A stretch of 64,000 nucleotides of DNA from Pseudotabrizicola sp. (GTDB lineage: Bacteria > Pseudomonadota > Alphaproteobacteria > Rhodobacterales > Rhodobacteraceae). Below are positions 24,397 through 33,006 of the stretch, one piece after another. The notes beneath the pieces were generated by a model that worked only from the letters and a program-made list of their open reading frames with translations, had not been told where the DNA came from and did not search any database. The stretch is taken from NCBI RefSeq assembly GCF_030656345.1, contig NZ_JAUSNR010000006.1, positions 62,001 to 126,000 on the forward strand, in the 5' to 3' direction. The position numbers and the translations under genes are program-made. The first letter of the stretch is position 1; every line of letters begins with the position of its first letter.

Positions 24397-26838
24397 ATGG
24401 CAGGCTTGCCGGGCAGCGCGCGTGTGGTGATCATTGGCGGGGGCGCTGTGGGGGCGTCGTGCCTGTACCATCTGGCCCTGGCCGGGTGGCGCGACTGCGT
24501 GTTGCTGGAGAAGAACGAGCTGACGGCGGGCAGCACCTGGCATGCGGCGGGCAATGTGCCGACGTTTTCGGCCAGCTGGTCTATCATGAACATGCAGCGC
24601 TATTCGGCAGGGCTTTACCGGACCCTGGGCGATCAGGTCGGCTATCCGATGAATTACAATGTCACCGGATCGGTGCGGCTGGGGCATAGTGCGGAACGGC
24701 TGCTGGAGTTCCGCCGGGTGGCCGGGATGGGCCGGTCGCAGGGGATGGATCTGGAGATCCTTGGCCCCGACGAGATCCGCGCGCGCTATCCGTTTGTGCA
24801 AACCCATGACCTGACCGGCGCGCTGTATGATCCCTATGACGGCGACATTGACCCGGCCCAACTGACGCAGGCGCTGGCCAAGGGCGCGCGCGATATGGGC
24901 GCGCATGTGGAGCGGTTCTGCCCGGTGACTCAGGCCGCGTGGACCGGGACAGAATGGGTGCTGACCACACCCAAGGGCGAGATCCGGGCCGAATATGTGG
25001 TCAACGCAGGCGGCTACTATGCGGCAGAGGTCGGCCGGATGTTCGGCCGCCGCGTGCCGATGATGGTGATGAGCCATCAGTACATGCTGTTCGACGCCAT
25101 CCCCGAGCTGGAAGCCTGGACGCGCGAGGTCGGCCACAAGTTGCCGCTGCTGCGCGATGTGGATTCGTCTTATTACCTGCGGCAGGAAAAGATGGGCTTC
25201 AACCTTGGCCCCTATGAAAACCCCTGCCGCGCGCATTGGGCGACGCCCGATGACCCGATGCCCGATGACTTCAGCTTTCAGCTGTTCCCCGACGATCTGG
25301 AGCGGCTGGAATTCCAGATCACCGATGCGATGGCGCGGGTGCCGCTGTTGGCGCAGGCGAACCTGCAAAAGGTGATCAACGGGCCGATCCCCTATACCCC
25401 CGACGGCAACCCGCTGATCGGGCCGATGCCGGGGGTGCCCAATGCGTTTGAGGCCTGTGTCTTCACCTTTGGCATCTGTCAGGCGGGGGGCGCGGGCAAG
25501 GTTCTGGCGGAATGGGTGACGGAAGGGGCGACGGAATGGGACATGTGGTCCTGCGATCCGCGCCGGTTTACCGGGTTTGAAGATCACGATTACTGCGTCG
25601 CCAAGGGGATGGAGGTGTACGGGCATGAATATGCCATGCATTTCCCGCATCATGTCTGGCCTGCCGGGCGGATGAAGAAAGCAAGCCCCGTGCATGACCG
25701 GGTGGCCGCTCTGGGCGCGCAGTTCGGGCCGTATAACGGCTGGGAGCGGGCGCTGTGGTATGCGGGCGACGGGGATGACACCAGCGAGGACGCGCAGCGC
25801 ACATGGGCCCGCAAGGGGCCGTGGTTCCGGGCGGTGCAGGCGGAGTGCGCGGCGGTGCGGGATGCCTGCGGCATCCTCGACCTGCCGGGGTTTTCGCGCT
25901 TTGTGGTGACCGGGCCGGGGGTGGCGGAGTGGCTGGCCCTGCAGATCACCGGCAAGGTGCCATCCGTCGGGCGGCTGGGGCTGGCCTATTTCGCCGATGA
26001 CAAGGGCCGGATCGTGACCGAGATGTCGGTGGCCCGGCTGGCCGAAGACAAGGTGCTGCTGATCACCGCCGCCACCGCGCAAGCGCATGACAAGGACTGG
26101 CTGCTGCGGCATCTGGCCCCGGGGCTGGTGCTGGAAGACCAGACCGAGGCGTGGTCGACGCAGATCCTGACCGGACCAAAGGCGCGGGACGTGCTGGCGG
26201 GGGTAACGGATGCTGACCTCACGCGGCCTTGGCTGACGTGGCAGACTGCGCGGATTGCCGGGGCCGATGTGCTGCTGATGCGGGTCAGCTTTGCCGGCGA
26301 GTTGGGATGGGAGATCCATTCTCGGGTGGCGGATACGCCTCTGGTCTGGGAGGCAGTCTGGGCGGCGGGGCAGGCGCATGGGTTGCGACCCTTTGGCATG
26401 TTCGCGCTGAACGCCCTGCGGATCGAGAAGGGCTACCGCGCGTGGAAGGGCGATCTGTCCACCGATTACACCGTGCTGCAGGCCGGGCTGGAGCGCTTTG
26501 TCGACTGGTCCAAGCCCGCGTTCCGGGGGCGGGCGGCATTGGCGGCTGAAAAACAGGCCGGTGTCACCAAGCGCTTTGTCACCCTGCGGATTGCAGCGGG
26601 TGAGCTGGACCCGCCCTATATGGCGGCGCTCTGGCACCACGGCGTGGTGGTGGGCGAGGTCACCAGTGCAGGCTGGGGCCACCGGGTGGGGGCCTGCCTT
26701 GGGCTCGGCATGCTGCGCACGGATCTGGCGGTGCCGGGGACGGTGGTGGAAGTTGAGGTGTTTGGCGACCGGGTCCGCGCGGAAGTGATGCCCGAGGGGC
26801 CGGTGTGGGACGCGGATAACGCGCGGTTGCGCGGCTGA
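24397..26838 (+). CDS. dimethylglycine/sarcosine dehydrogenase-like flavoprotein with GcvT domain (1)
   Basis: 813 residues. A D-amino-acid-oxidase-type FAD domain (about 1-380) has VVIIGGGAVGASCLYHLA and the STWHAAGN motif, whose His carries covalent FAD in dimethylglycine and sarcosine dehydrogenases. A linker domain and a GcvT aminomethyltransferase domain follow (about 430-700), with a GcvT C-terminal barrel at the end. The family oxidises an N-methyl group and passes the carbon to tetrahydrofolate. The ATG at 24397 is chosen because GGGGAGAG precedes it by 5 bases. It is the first of two paralogues in tandem. The substrate is not readable from sequence. Confidence 0.85.
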   Translation: MAGLPGSARVVIIGGGAVGASCLYHLALAGWRDCVLLEKNELTAGSTWHAAGNVPTFSASWSIMNMQRYSAGLYRTLGDQVGYPMNYNVTGSVRLGHSAERLLEFRRVAGMGRSQGMDLEILGPDEIRARYPFVQTHDLTGALYDPYDGDIDPAQLTQALAKGARDMGAHVERFCPVTQAAWTGTEWVLTTPKGEIRAEYVVNAGGYYAAEVGRMFGRRVPMMVMSHQYMLFDAIPELEAWTREVGHKLPLLRDVDSSYYLRQEKMGFNLGPYENPCRAHWATPDDPMPDDFSFQLFPDDLERLEFQITDAMARVPLLAQANLQKVINGPIPYTPDGNPLIGPMPGVPNAFEACVFTFGICQAGGAGKVLAEWVTEGATEWDMWSCDPRRFTGFEDHDYCVAKGMEVYGHEYAMHFPHHVWPAGRMKKASPVHDRVAALGAQFGPYNGWERALWYAGDGDDTSEDAQRTWARKGPWFRAVQAECAAVRDACGILDLPGFSRFVVTGPGVAEWLALQITGKVPSVGRLGLAYFADDKGRIVTEMSVARLAEDKVLLITAATAQAHDKDWLLRHLAPGLVLEDQTEAWSTQILTGPKARDVLAGVTDADLTRPWLTWQTARIAGADVLLMRVSFAGELGWEIHSRVADTPLVWEAVWAAGQAHGLRPFGMFALNALRIEKGYRAWKGDLSTDYTVLQAGLERFVDWSKPAFRGRAALAAEKQAGVTKRFVTLRIAAGELDPPYMAALWHHGVVVGEVTSAGWGHRVGACLGLGMLRTDLAVPGTVVEVEVFGDRVRAEVMPEGPVWDADNARLRG

Positions 26839-26850
26839 GAGGACAGGACC

Positions 26851-26902
26851 GGGGGGCTGTCTGCCCCCCGGACCCCCCGAGAGTATTTAGTCAAGATGAA
26901 GG
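26851..26902 (+). repeat. GC hairpin plus GAGTATTT-TCAAGATGAAGG element, copy B
   Basis: GGGGGGC (26851-26857) pairs with GCCCCCC (26863-26869), followed by GACCCCCC and GAGTATTTAGTCAAGATGAA. The ATG inside the element (26896) is in frame with the next gene. Confidence 0.85.
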
Positions 26903-26910
26903 GGCGGGAC

Positions 26911-29346
26911 GTGGGTTTGCCGGAGAAAGCGCGGGCGGTGATCATTGGGGGGGGCATCTCGGGATGCTCGGTCGCCTATCATCTGGCAAAGGCGGGGTGG
27001 ACCGATATTGTGTTGTTGGAGCGCAAGCGGCTGACCTCGGGCACCACCTGGCATGCAGCGGGGCTGATCGGGCAGTTGCGCGGATCGGCCAACATGACCC
27101 GGCTCGCGCGCTATTCGGCGGGGCTTTACGTGGGGCTGGAGGCAGAGACCGGCATCGCGACGGGCATGCGGCAGGTGGGCTCGATTTCGGTGGCGCTGAC
27201 GCCGGACCGGCTGGAAGAGCTGCGCCGTCAGGCGACGCTGGCGCGGATTTTCGATGTCGAGGTGGGGGAGGTCTCACCCGCCGAGATCAAGGCGATGTAT
27301 CCGCATCTGAACGTGGGCGATGTGCTGGGCGGCGTGCATCTGCCGCTGGACGGGCAGTGCGATCCGGCCAATATCGCCATGGCCTTGGCCAAGGGTGCCC
27401 GGATGCGCGGGGCGGTGATTGCCGAAGGGGTGGCGGTGACGCGCGTGACAACGGCAGGGGGGCGGGTGACGGGCGTCGAATACACCGGGCCGGAGGGGCC
27501 GGGGACCATTGCCGCTGATGTGGTGATCAACTGCGGCGGCATGTGGGGGCGTGATCTTGCGGCGCAGAACGGGGTGACGGTGCCGCTGCATGCCTGCGAG
27601 CATTTCTATCTGGTGACCGAACCGATCGAGGGGTTGGGCCATCTGCCGGTGCTGCGGGTGCCCGATGAATGCGCCTATTACAAATCCGACGCCGGCAAGA
27701 TGATGCTGGGGGCCTTCGAGCCAAAGGCCAAACCCTGGGGCATGGGCGGCATCCGCGCCGATTTCGAATTCGACACGCTGCCCGAGGACTGGGACCATTT
27801 TCAGCCGATTCTGGAAGCGGCGATGGAGCGGATGCCCTTGTTCCAGTCGGCGGGGATTCACACGTTTTTCAATGGGCCGGAGAGTTTCACGCCTGATGAC
27901 CGCTATTATCTGGGTGAGGCTCCGGAACTGGGCGGCTATTGGGTGGCGGCGGGGTACAATTCCATCGGGATTGCGTCGAGCGGCGGGGCGGGGATGGCGC
28001 TTGCCCACTGGATCACCGAAGGCGAGCCGCCGTTTGATCTGTGGGAGGTGGATATCCGCCGGGCGCAGCCGTTCCAGAAGAACCGCCGCTATCTGCAGGA
28101 ACGGGTCAGCGAGACTCTGGGGCTGCTCTACGCCGATCACTACCCCTACCGCCAGATGGCGACCAGCAGGGCCATCCGGCGCAGCCCGCTGCACGGGGCC
28201 TTGACCGCGCGCGGCGCGGTGTTCGGCGAGGTGGCGGGATGGGAGCGGGCGAACTGGTTTGCCGATGCGGGGCAGGAGCCAGCGTACCGCTATGGCTGGG
28301 GACGGGCGAACTGGTTTGCCAATCAGCGCGCCGAGCATATGGCGGTGCGGACCGACGTGGGCCTGTTTGACATGACCAGCTTTGGCAAGATCCGGGTCGA
28401 AGGGCGCGACGCCTGCGCCTTCCTGAACCGGGTCTGTGCCGCCCAGGTCGATGTGGCGGTCGGGCGGGTGGTCTATGCCCAGATGCTGAATGCGAAGGGT
28501 GGGATTGAGAGCGATCTGACCGTCACGCGCCTGTCGGAAACCGCCTATCTGCTGGTGGTGCCGGGGGCGACCTTGCAGCGCGATCTGGCCTGGCTGCGGC
28601 GGCATCTGGGGGATGATTTCGCGGTGATCACTGATGTCACGGCGGCGGAAGCGGTGCTGTGCCTGATGGGGCCGAATGCGCGCGATGTGCTGGGCCGGGT
28701 GTCGCCGCAGGACTTCAGCACTGCAGCGCATCCCTTTGGCACAGCCCGCGAAATCGAGATCGGCATGGTGCAAGCCCGGGCGCACCGGGTGTCTTATGTG
28801 GGGGAACTCGGCTGGGAGCTGTATGTGTCGACCGATCAGGCCGCCCATGTGTTTGAGGCGCTTGTCGAGGCGGCGCCCGAGTTGAAGCTGTGCGGTCTGC
28901 ATGCGCTTGATTCCTGCCGGATCGAGAAGGCCTACCGGCATTTCGGCCATGATATCACCGACGAGGATCATGTGCTGGAGGCCGGACTTGGCTTTGCCGT
29001 CAGCCGCAAAAAGCCTGCCTTCATCGGACGCGACGCGGTGCTGCGCAAGCAAGACGCCGGCCTGTCGCGGCGGATGGTGCAGTTTCTGGTGCGCGACCCG
29101 GAAGCGATGATCTTTCACAACGAGGCGATTGTGCGCGATGGCCGCATCGTCGGGCCGGTGACAAGTGGCAATTATGGCCATGCCTTGGGTGGGGCTGTGG
29201 GCTTGGGCTATGTGCCTTGTGCGGGGCAGAGCGAGGCGGATGTGCTGGGATCGGGTTATCAGATCGAGATTGCCGGGCGGCGGTTCGAGGCCGAGGTGTC
29301 CTTGGTGCCGATGTATGACCCGAAATCCGAACGGATGCGTGCGTGA
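26911..29346 (+). CDS. dimethylglycine/sarcosine dehydrogenase-like flavoprotein with GcvT domain (2)
   Basis: 811 residues and paralogous to the gene before it. The FAD domain starts AVIIGGGISGCSVAYHLAKAG and has the same TTWHAAG motif expected to bind FAD covalently. GWERANWF and YGWGRANWF mark the middle linker typical of this family, then GcvT and GcvT C-terminal domains follow. The GTG at 26911 is preferred: the protein then starts GLPEKARAVIIGGG, in line with GLPGSARVVIIGGG of its paralogue, and AGGGG precedes it. The in-frame ATG at 26896 belongs to a dispersed repeat, but cannot be excluded. Two different paralogues in a row suggest two successive demethylations or two related substrates (inference). 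Confidence 0.85.
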   Translation: MGLPEKARAVIIGGGISGCSVAYHLAKAGWTDIVLLERKRLTSGTTWHAAGLIGQLRGSANMTRLARYSAGLYVGLEAETGIATGMRQVGSISVALTPDRLEELRRQATLARIFDVEVGEVSPAEIKAMYPHLNVGDVLGGVHLPLDGQCDPANIAMALAKGARMRGAVIAEGVAVTRVTTAGGRVTGVEYTGPEGPGTIAADVVINCGGMWGRDLAAQNGVTVPLHACEHFYLVTEPIEGLGHLPVLRVPDECAYYKSDAGKMMLGAFEPKAKPWGMGGIRADFEFDTLPEDWDHFQPILEAAMERMPLFQSAGIHTFFNGPESFTPDDRYYLGEAPELGGYWVAAGYNSIGIASSGGAGMALAHWITEGEPPFDLWEVDIRRAQPFQKNRRYLQERVSETLGLLYADHYPYRQMATSRAIRRSPLHGALTARGAVFGEVAGWERANWFADAGQEPAYRYGWGRANWFANQRAEHMAVRTDVGLFDMTSFGKIRVEGRDACAFLNRVCAAQVDVAVGRVVYAQMLNAKGGIESDLTVTRLSETAYLLVVPGATLQRDLAWLRRHLGDDFAVITDVTAAEAVLCLMGPNARDVLGRVSPQDFSTAAHPFGTAREIEIGMVQARAHRVSYVGELGWELYVSTDQAAHVFEALVEAAPELKLCGLHALDSCRIEKAYRHFGHDITDEDHVLEAGLGFAVSRKKPAFIGRDAVLRKQDAGLSRRMVQFLVRDPEAMIFHNEAIVRDGRIVGPVTSGNYGHALGGAVGLGYVPCAGQSEADVLGSGYQIEIAGRRFEAEVSLVPMYDPKSERMRA

Positions 29347-29354
29347 CAAGCGCC

Positions 29355-29396
29355 GGGGGGCTGTCTGCCCCCGGACCCCCAGAGGATATTTATGAA
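29355..29396 (+). repeat. GC hairpin plus degenerate GAGGATATTTATGAA element, copy C
   Basis: GGGGGGCTGTCTGCCCCCGG is followed by ACCCCCAGAGGATATTTATG. The hairpin half matches copy B, while the tail has diverged. It lies between the second flavoprotein gene and the methyltransferase gene. Confidence 0.65.
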
Positions 29397-29414
29397 CAGA
29401 TGATAGGCAAAGCG

Positions 29415-30968
29415 ATGAGTGATCTTGGCGAAGTGTGTGAGCCGTCGCGTGCAAAGCGGTCAGGCGGGCGGGGGGCGCGGGTGGCGTTGCGCTCGGCCCC
29501 CTTGTCGGATGCGATGCGCCCGATCCGGCCGGGGATGCCGGGCGGGCAGTACCGGCCGCTGACCGACGCGGGCATGGCGCGGATCCATCAGGCGGCGTTG
29601 CAGGCGCTGGAGGAGATCGGGTTGTCGCAGGCCCCACCATCAGGCGTGGAGGTGATGACGGCGGCGGGGGCCATTCAGGGCAATGACGGGCGGCTGCGCT
29701 TTCCGCGTGGCTTGGTCGAGGATATGCTGGCGGTCGCGGCGCGCGATATCACGCTTTACGCCCGCGACCCGCGCCATGACATGCACCTGACCGGGACCAA
29801 TGTGCATTACGGCACGGCGGGCGCGGCGGTGCATATCGTGGACCCGTTCACGCTGGAGTATCGCGACAGCACCGCGCAGGATCTGTATGATGCGGCGCGG
29901 CTGGTCGATAACCTCGACAATATTCATTTCTACCAGCGCACCATGGTCTGCCGCGATGTGGTCGACAACCGCGATATGGACCTGAACACGCTGTATGGCT
30001 GTCTGGCGGGCACGGTGAAGCATGTCGGCACCTCGTTCAGCGACCCGGCCCATGTGGCTGATTGTTTTGACATGCTCTACATGGTGGCGGGCGGCGAGGA
30101 GAAATGGCTGGAGCGGCCGTTTGTCAGCAATTCCAACTGCTTTGTCGTGCCGCCGATGAAGTTTGCCGAAGAAAGCTGCATCACCATGGAGGATTGCATC
30201 CGGCGCGGGATGCCGATGCTGTTGCTGTCGGCGGGGCAGGCCGGGGCGACGGCACCTGCGCCGATTGCGCTGACCATCGTGCAGGCGGTGGCGGAATGTC
30301 TGGCCGGCGTGGTCTATGCCAATTCCATCAAAAAGGGCGCGCCCTGCATCTTTGGCACCTGGCCTTTCGTCAGCGATCTGCGCACCGGCGCGATGTCGGG
30401 CGGATCAGCCGAGCAGGCGCTGCTGACGGCAGGGTGCGCGCAGATGCACCGCTTTTACGACCTGCCGGGGGGGGCCGCATCGGGCATATCGGACAGCAAG
30501 CTGCCCGACATGCAGGCCGGGTGGGAGCAGGGGATCACCAACACCCTCGCGGGGCTGGCGGGCCTCAACCTGTGCTACGAGGCGGTGGGAATGCACGCAT
30601 CGCTGCTGGGGTTCTGTCTGGAATCGCTGGTGCTGGGCGATGACCTTCTGGGGCAGGCGATGCGCTGCGTGCGCGGGATCGACGTGACCGAGGACAGCAC
30701 CAGTATTGAGGCGATGAAAGAGGTCTGCCTTGGCGGGCCGGGGCATTACCTCGGGTCAGACCAGACCCTGCGGCTGATGCAGACCGAATACACCTATCCG
30801 ATGGTGGGCAACCGGATGAGCCCGAAGGAATGGAACGAGGCGGGCAAGCCGCAACTGCTGGACAAGGCGGTGGAGCGCAAGAATGCAATTCTTGCAAAGG
30901 CGGGGTGCCGGGTTGCGCCGGAAATCGACGCGGCGATCCGGGCGAAATACCGGATTCATTTTCAGTGA
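29415..30968 (+). CDS. trimethylamine methyltransferase (MttB) family protein, non-pyrrolysine type
   Basis: 517 residues from the ATG at 29415 (29400 is also possible; neither has a strong ribosome site). It matches the MttB superfamily: YRPLTDAGMARIHQAALQALEEIG near residue 40, then NVHYGTAGAAVHIVDP, CFVVPPMKFAEESC and the MLLLSAGQAGATAPAPIALT stretch, and near the end GGPGHYLGSDQTLRLMQTEYTYP. No in-frame amber codon is present, so it is not a pyrrolysine enzyme. Non-Pyl members include glycine-betaine methyltransferase MtgB, which moves a methyl group from a quaternary amine to a corrinoid protein. No corrinoid-protein gene is adjacent. Confidence 0.82.
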   Translation: MSDLGEVCEPSRAKRSGGRGARVALRSAPLSDAMRPIRPGMPGGQYRPLTDAGMARIHQAALQALEEIGLSQAPPSGVEVMTAAGAIQGNDGRLRFPRGLVEDMLAVAARDITLYARDPRHDMHLTGTNVHYGTAGAAVHIVDPFTLEYRDSTAQDLYDAARLVDNLDNIHFYQRTMVCRDVVDNRDMDLNTLYGCLAGTVKHVGTSFSDPAHVADCFDMLYMVAGGEEKWLERPFVSNSNCFVVPPMKFAEESCITMEDCIRRGMPMLLLSAGQAGATAPAPIALTIVQAVAECLAGVVYANSIKKGAPCIFGTWPFVSDLRTGAMSGGSAEQALLTAGCAQMHRFYDLPGGAASGISDSKLPDMQAGWEQGITNTLAGLAGLNLCYEAVGMHASLLGFCLESLVLGDDLLGQAMRCVRGIDVTEDSTSIEAMKEVCLGGPGHYLGSDQTLRLMQTEYTYPMVGNRMSPKEWNEAGKPQLLDKAVERKNAILAKAGCRVAPEIDAAIRAKYRIHFQ

Positions 30969-30993
30969 AACAGCCCATGGACGGAGAAGCAGC

Positions 30994-31893
30994 TTGAAGA
31001 TCGGCTATATCGGCCTTGGCAATCTGGGCGGGCATCTGGCGGCCAGCCTGATCCGGGCGGGCCATCAGGTGGTGGTGCATGACCGTGACGCGGGGCTGGC
31101 AGACCGGCACCGGGCGATGGGGGCAGGGGTGGCGGACAGCCCGGCGGATCTGGCGGCGCAGGTGGACCATGTGTTCACCTGTCTGCCCTCACCCGCCGTA
31201 TCGGCGGCGGTGCTGGCGCAGGTGCTGACCACGGCCCGGCCCGGCATGACCTGGGTGGAAAACTCCACCCTCGGCCGCGACGATGTGCTGGGGCTGGCCG
31301 CACAAGCGCAGGCGGCGGGGCTGCGGATGCTGGAGGCCCCTGTCACCGGCGGCGTGCATCTGGCGGCGCGCGGCGAGATCACCGTGCTGGTCGGCGGCGA
31401 GGCTGACCTTTTGGAGCTGCACCGCCCCGCACTCATGGCGATCGGCAACCGGCTGTTCCACATGGGGCCGCTGGGGTCTGCGGCGGTGATCAAGGTGATC
31501 ACCAATATGCTGGCCTTCATCCATCTGGTGGCGGATGGCGAGGCGCTGATGCTGGCACGCCGCGGCGGGCTGGACCTGAAAACCGCGTGGGAGGCGATTG
31601 CAGCCTCATCGGGCAGCAGTTTCGTGCATGAGACCGAGGGCCAGCTGATCCTGAACGGCAGCTATGACATCGCCTTCACCATGGATCTGGCGCTGAAAGA
31701 CCTCGGCTTTGCGATGGGCTTCGGACAGGAATTCGGCGTGCCGCTGGATCTGGCGGGGCAGACCTTGCAGACCTTTGTCAAAGGTCGCGCGGCCTATGGC
31801 GGGGCGGCGCAATCGACGCAGATCGTGAAGCTGCTGGAAGATGTGCTGGGCACTGATCTGCGCGCAGAGGGCTTTCCGGCGCGGCTGGAATAA
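30994..31893 (+). CDS. NAD(P)-dependent oxidoreductase, 3-hydroxyisobutyrate dehydrogenase family
   Basis: 299 residues from a TTG start at 30994, supported by GGAGA about 8 bases upstream and by the protein starting KIGYIGLGNLGGHLA, the Rossmann glycine motif at the very N-terminus. The substrate motif (EAPVTGGVHLAARGEITVLVGG, about 112) and the catalytic Lys region (GSAAVIKVITNMLAF, about 167) are present. The family oxidises beta-hydroxy acids with NAD(P)+. It is 25 bases after the MttB-type gene, so probably in the same operon. A role in oxidising a hydroxy acid released from the amine substrate is a guess. Confidence 0.85.
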   Translation: MKIGYIGLGNLGGHLAASLIRAGHQVVVHDRDAGLADRHRAMGAGVADSPADLAAQVDHVFTCLPSPAVSAAVLAQVLTTARPGMTWVENSTLGRDDVLGLAAQAQAAGLRMLEAPVTGGVHLAARGEITVLVGGEADLLELHRPALMAIGNRLFHMGPLGSAAVIKVITNMLAFIHLVADGEALMLARRGGLDLKTAWEAIAASSGSSFVHETEGQLILNGSYDIAFTMDLALKDLGFAMGFGQEFGVPLDLAGQTLQTFVKGRAAYGGAAQSTQIVKLLEDVLGTDLRAEGFPARLE

Positions 31894-31894
31894 T

Positions 31895-31980
31895 GGGGGC
31901 GCTGCCCCCAAACCCCCGGAGTATTTGGATCAAGATGAAAGGATGACGCGTCTGCCGTTTCATTTTGACACAAATACTCC
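31895..31980. repeat. inverted pair of GAGTATTT elements, copy D (with second half inverted)
   Basis: GGGGGCGCTGCCCCC (31895-31909) is followed by GGAGTATTTGGATCAAGATG (from 31918). The inverted sequence CATTTTGACACAAATACTCC is at 31961-31980, next to a small GC hairpin (31981-31993). It separates two convergent genes and could end transcription from both sides. Confidence 0.8.
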
Positions 31981-32013
31981 CGCGCGGAGCGCGCCTGTCC
32001 GTTCTGCCCGGCA

Positions 32014-32937
32014 CTACCGCCAGATCGGATTGGACCAGGCTTTCTTGCCCGCCGCATCCATCACCGTGACCCGAAGCCAGGGGCTGTTGCCGAACCGGCT
32101 CAGGTCCAGTTCGGACGTGGTCATCGAATGGCCATGCACGGCGCGGGCGGCGGTGCCTTGGCCCTGCACGATCATGGCGGCAACGGTGGTGCTGTCGACC
32201 TCGATCCGGTCTTCAAACAGGCGGATGTCGCGCAGCTCCGGCCCCTGGCTGGAGTAGAACTCGCCGGATTTCAGCGCGGCCAGCAGGGCGTCGGGCGTGT
32301 TCTCGGGAGATTTCACCATCACCCAGCCGCCGAAATGGTCGGGTTCATAGAAATGCGCGTCATCGGTGGCGATCATGGTCAGGTGCCGGCCCTCAGACAG
32401 CAGCAGGTCGGCTATGGCGGCACCGTCGGGCCGGTCGCAACCCATGGCGCAGCCGTGGTTGTAGATCTCCACCGCATGGGCAGCGGTCACGCCGCGCGCA
32501 TCCGCCAGTGTCAGGCCCGACCATTGCGGATGGGCGATTGCGACGAAGGCCCCGGCGGCCACGGCGCGGGTGGCCAGATCAGCGGCGGTTTCCTGCCCCG
32601 GTTTGGGGTGAAAATCCGGGCTGTCGGAGGGGGCGAAATCAGGCGGCAGGCCGACGGCAAGGATGTGCCACAGCTCGCCATTGGCCATCGCGCCGGAATG
32701 CAACTCGGCCCCCAGTATGGTGGTGAAGCGATCATCGCGGAACGGCACCGTATCGACGATCGGATAGTCATACGCGCCGACGAAATGGTCGGTCAGCGCC
32801 AGAAAATCATAGCCTTCCGCGCGGTAGCGGCGGCACACCTCTTCCGGCGGCAGCACGCCATCGGACCGGGTGGAATGCGTGTGCAGATTGCCGCGCCAGA
32901 AGCGACCGGCGGCGGAAAAGGCGGTGGGGCGGATCAT
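32014..32937 (-). CDS. PHP-domain phosphoesterase
   Basis: 307 residues. The metal-binding motifs of the PHP fold are present: NLHTHSTRSDG (His-x-His near residue 19), ALTDHFVG, ILGAELHSG, AIAHPQW and TDDAHFYEP. The family uses two or three metal ions to cleave phosphoesters. The last roughly 80 residues form a separate beta-rich tail (EVDSTTVAAMIVQG...). It follows tyrS on the same strand after 69 bases. The substrate is unknown. Confidence 0.82.
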   Translation of the reverse strand: MIRPTAFSAAGRFWRGNLHTHSTRSDGVLPPEEVCRRYRAEGYDFLALTDHFVGAYDYPIVDTVPFRDDRFTTILGAELHSGAMANGELWHILAVGLPPDFAPSDSPDFHPKPGQETAADLATRAVAAGAFVAIAHPQWSGLTLADARGVTAAHAVEIYNHGCAMGCDRPDGAAIADLLLSEGRHLTMIATDDAHFYEPDHFGGWVMVKSPENTPDALLAALKSGEFYSSQGPELRDIRLFEDRIEVDSTTVAAMIVQGQGTAARAVHGHSMTTSELDLSRFGNSPWLRVTVMDAAGKKAWSNPIWR

Positions 32938-33006
32938 GGCGGGTGCTTTCTGAAAAGGGTCTGCCCCGGCACGCTAGCCGGGGCAGATCACCGTTTCAAG
33001 AACCCG

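Noticed and set aside
29343..29414. Upstream extension of the MttB-type gene to 29343
   Set aside because: The extension runs through a dispersed repeat (GGLSAPGPPED) and lacks a ribosome site; the family alignment starts later.
24319..29640. Long minus-strand open frames opposite the two flavoprotein genes
   Set aside because: GC-rich codon bias keeps the antisense frames open; the peptides are Pro/Arg/His-rich without domains.
29415..30968. Possibility that the MttB homologue is a pyrrolysine enzyme
   Set aside because: The frame is continuous without an amber codon, and no pyl genes are seen in the window.
24259..31980. Repeat elements flanking a transposon
   Set aside because: No transposase, no target-site duplication, and copies lie in both orientations at unrelated distances.
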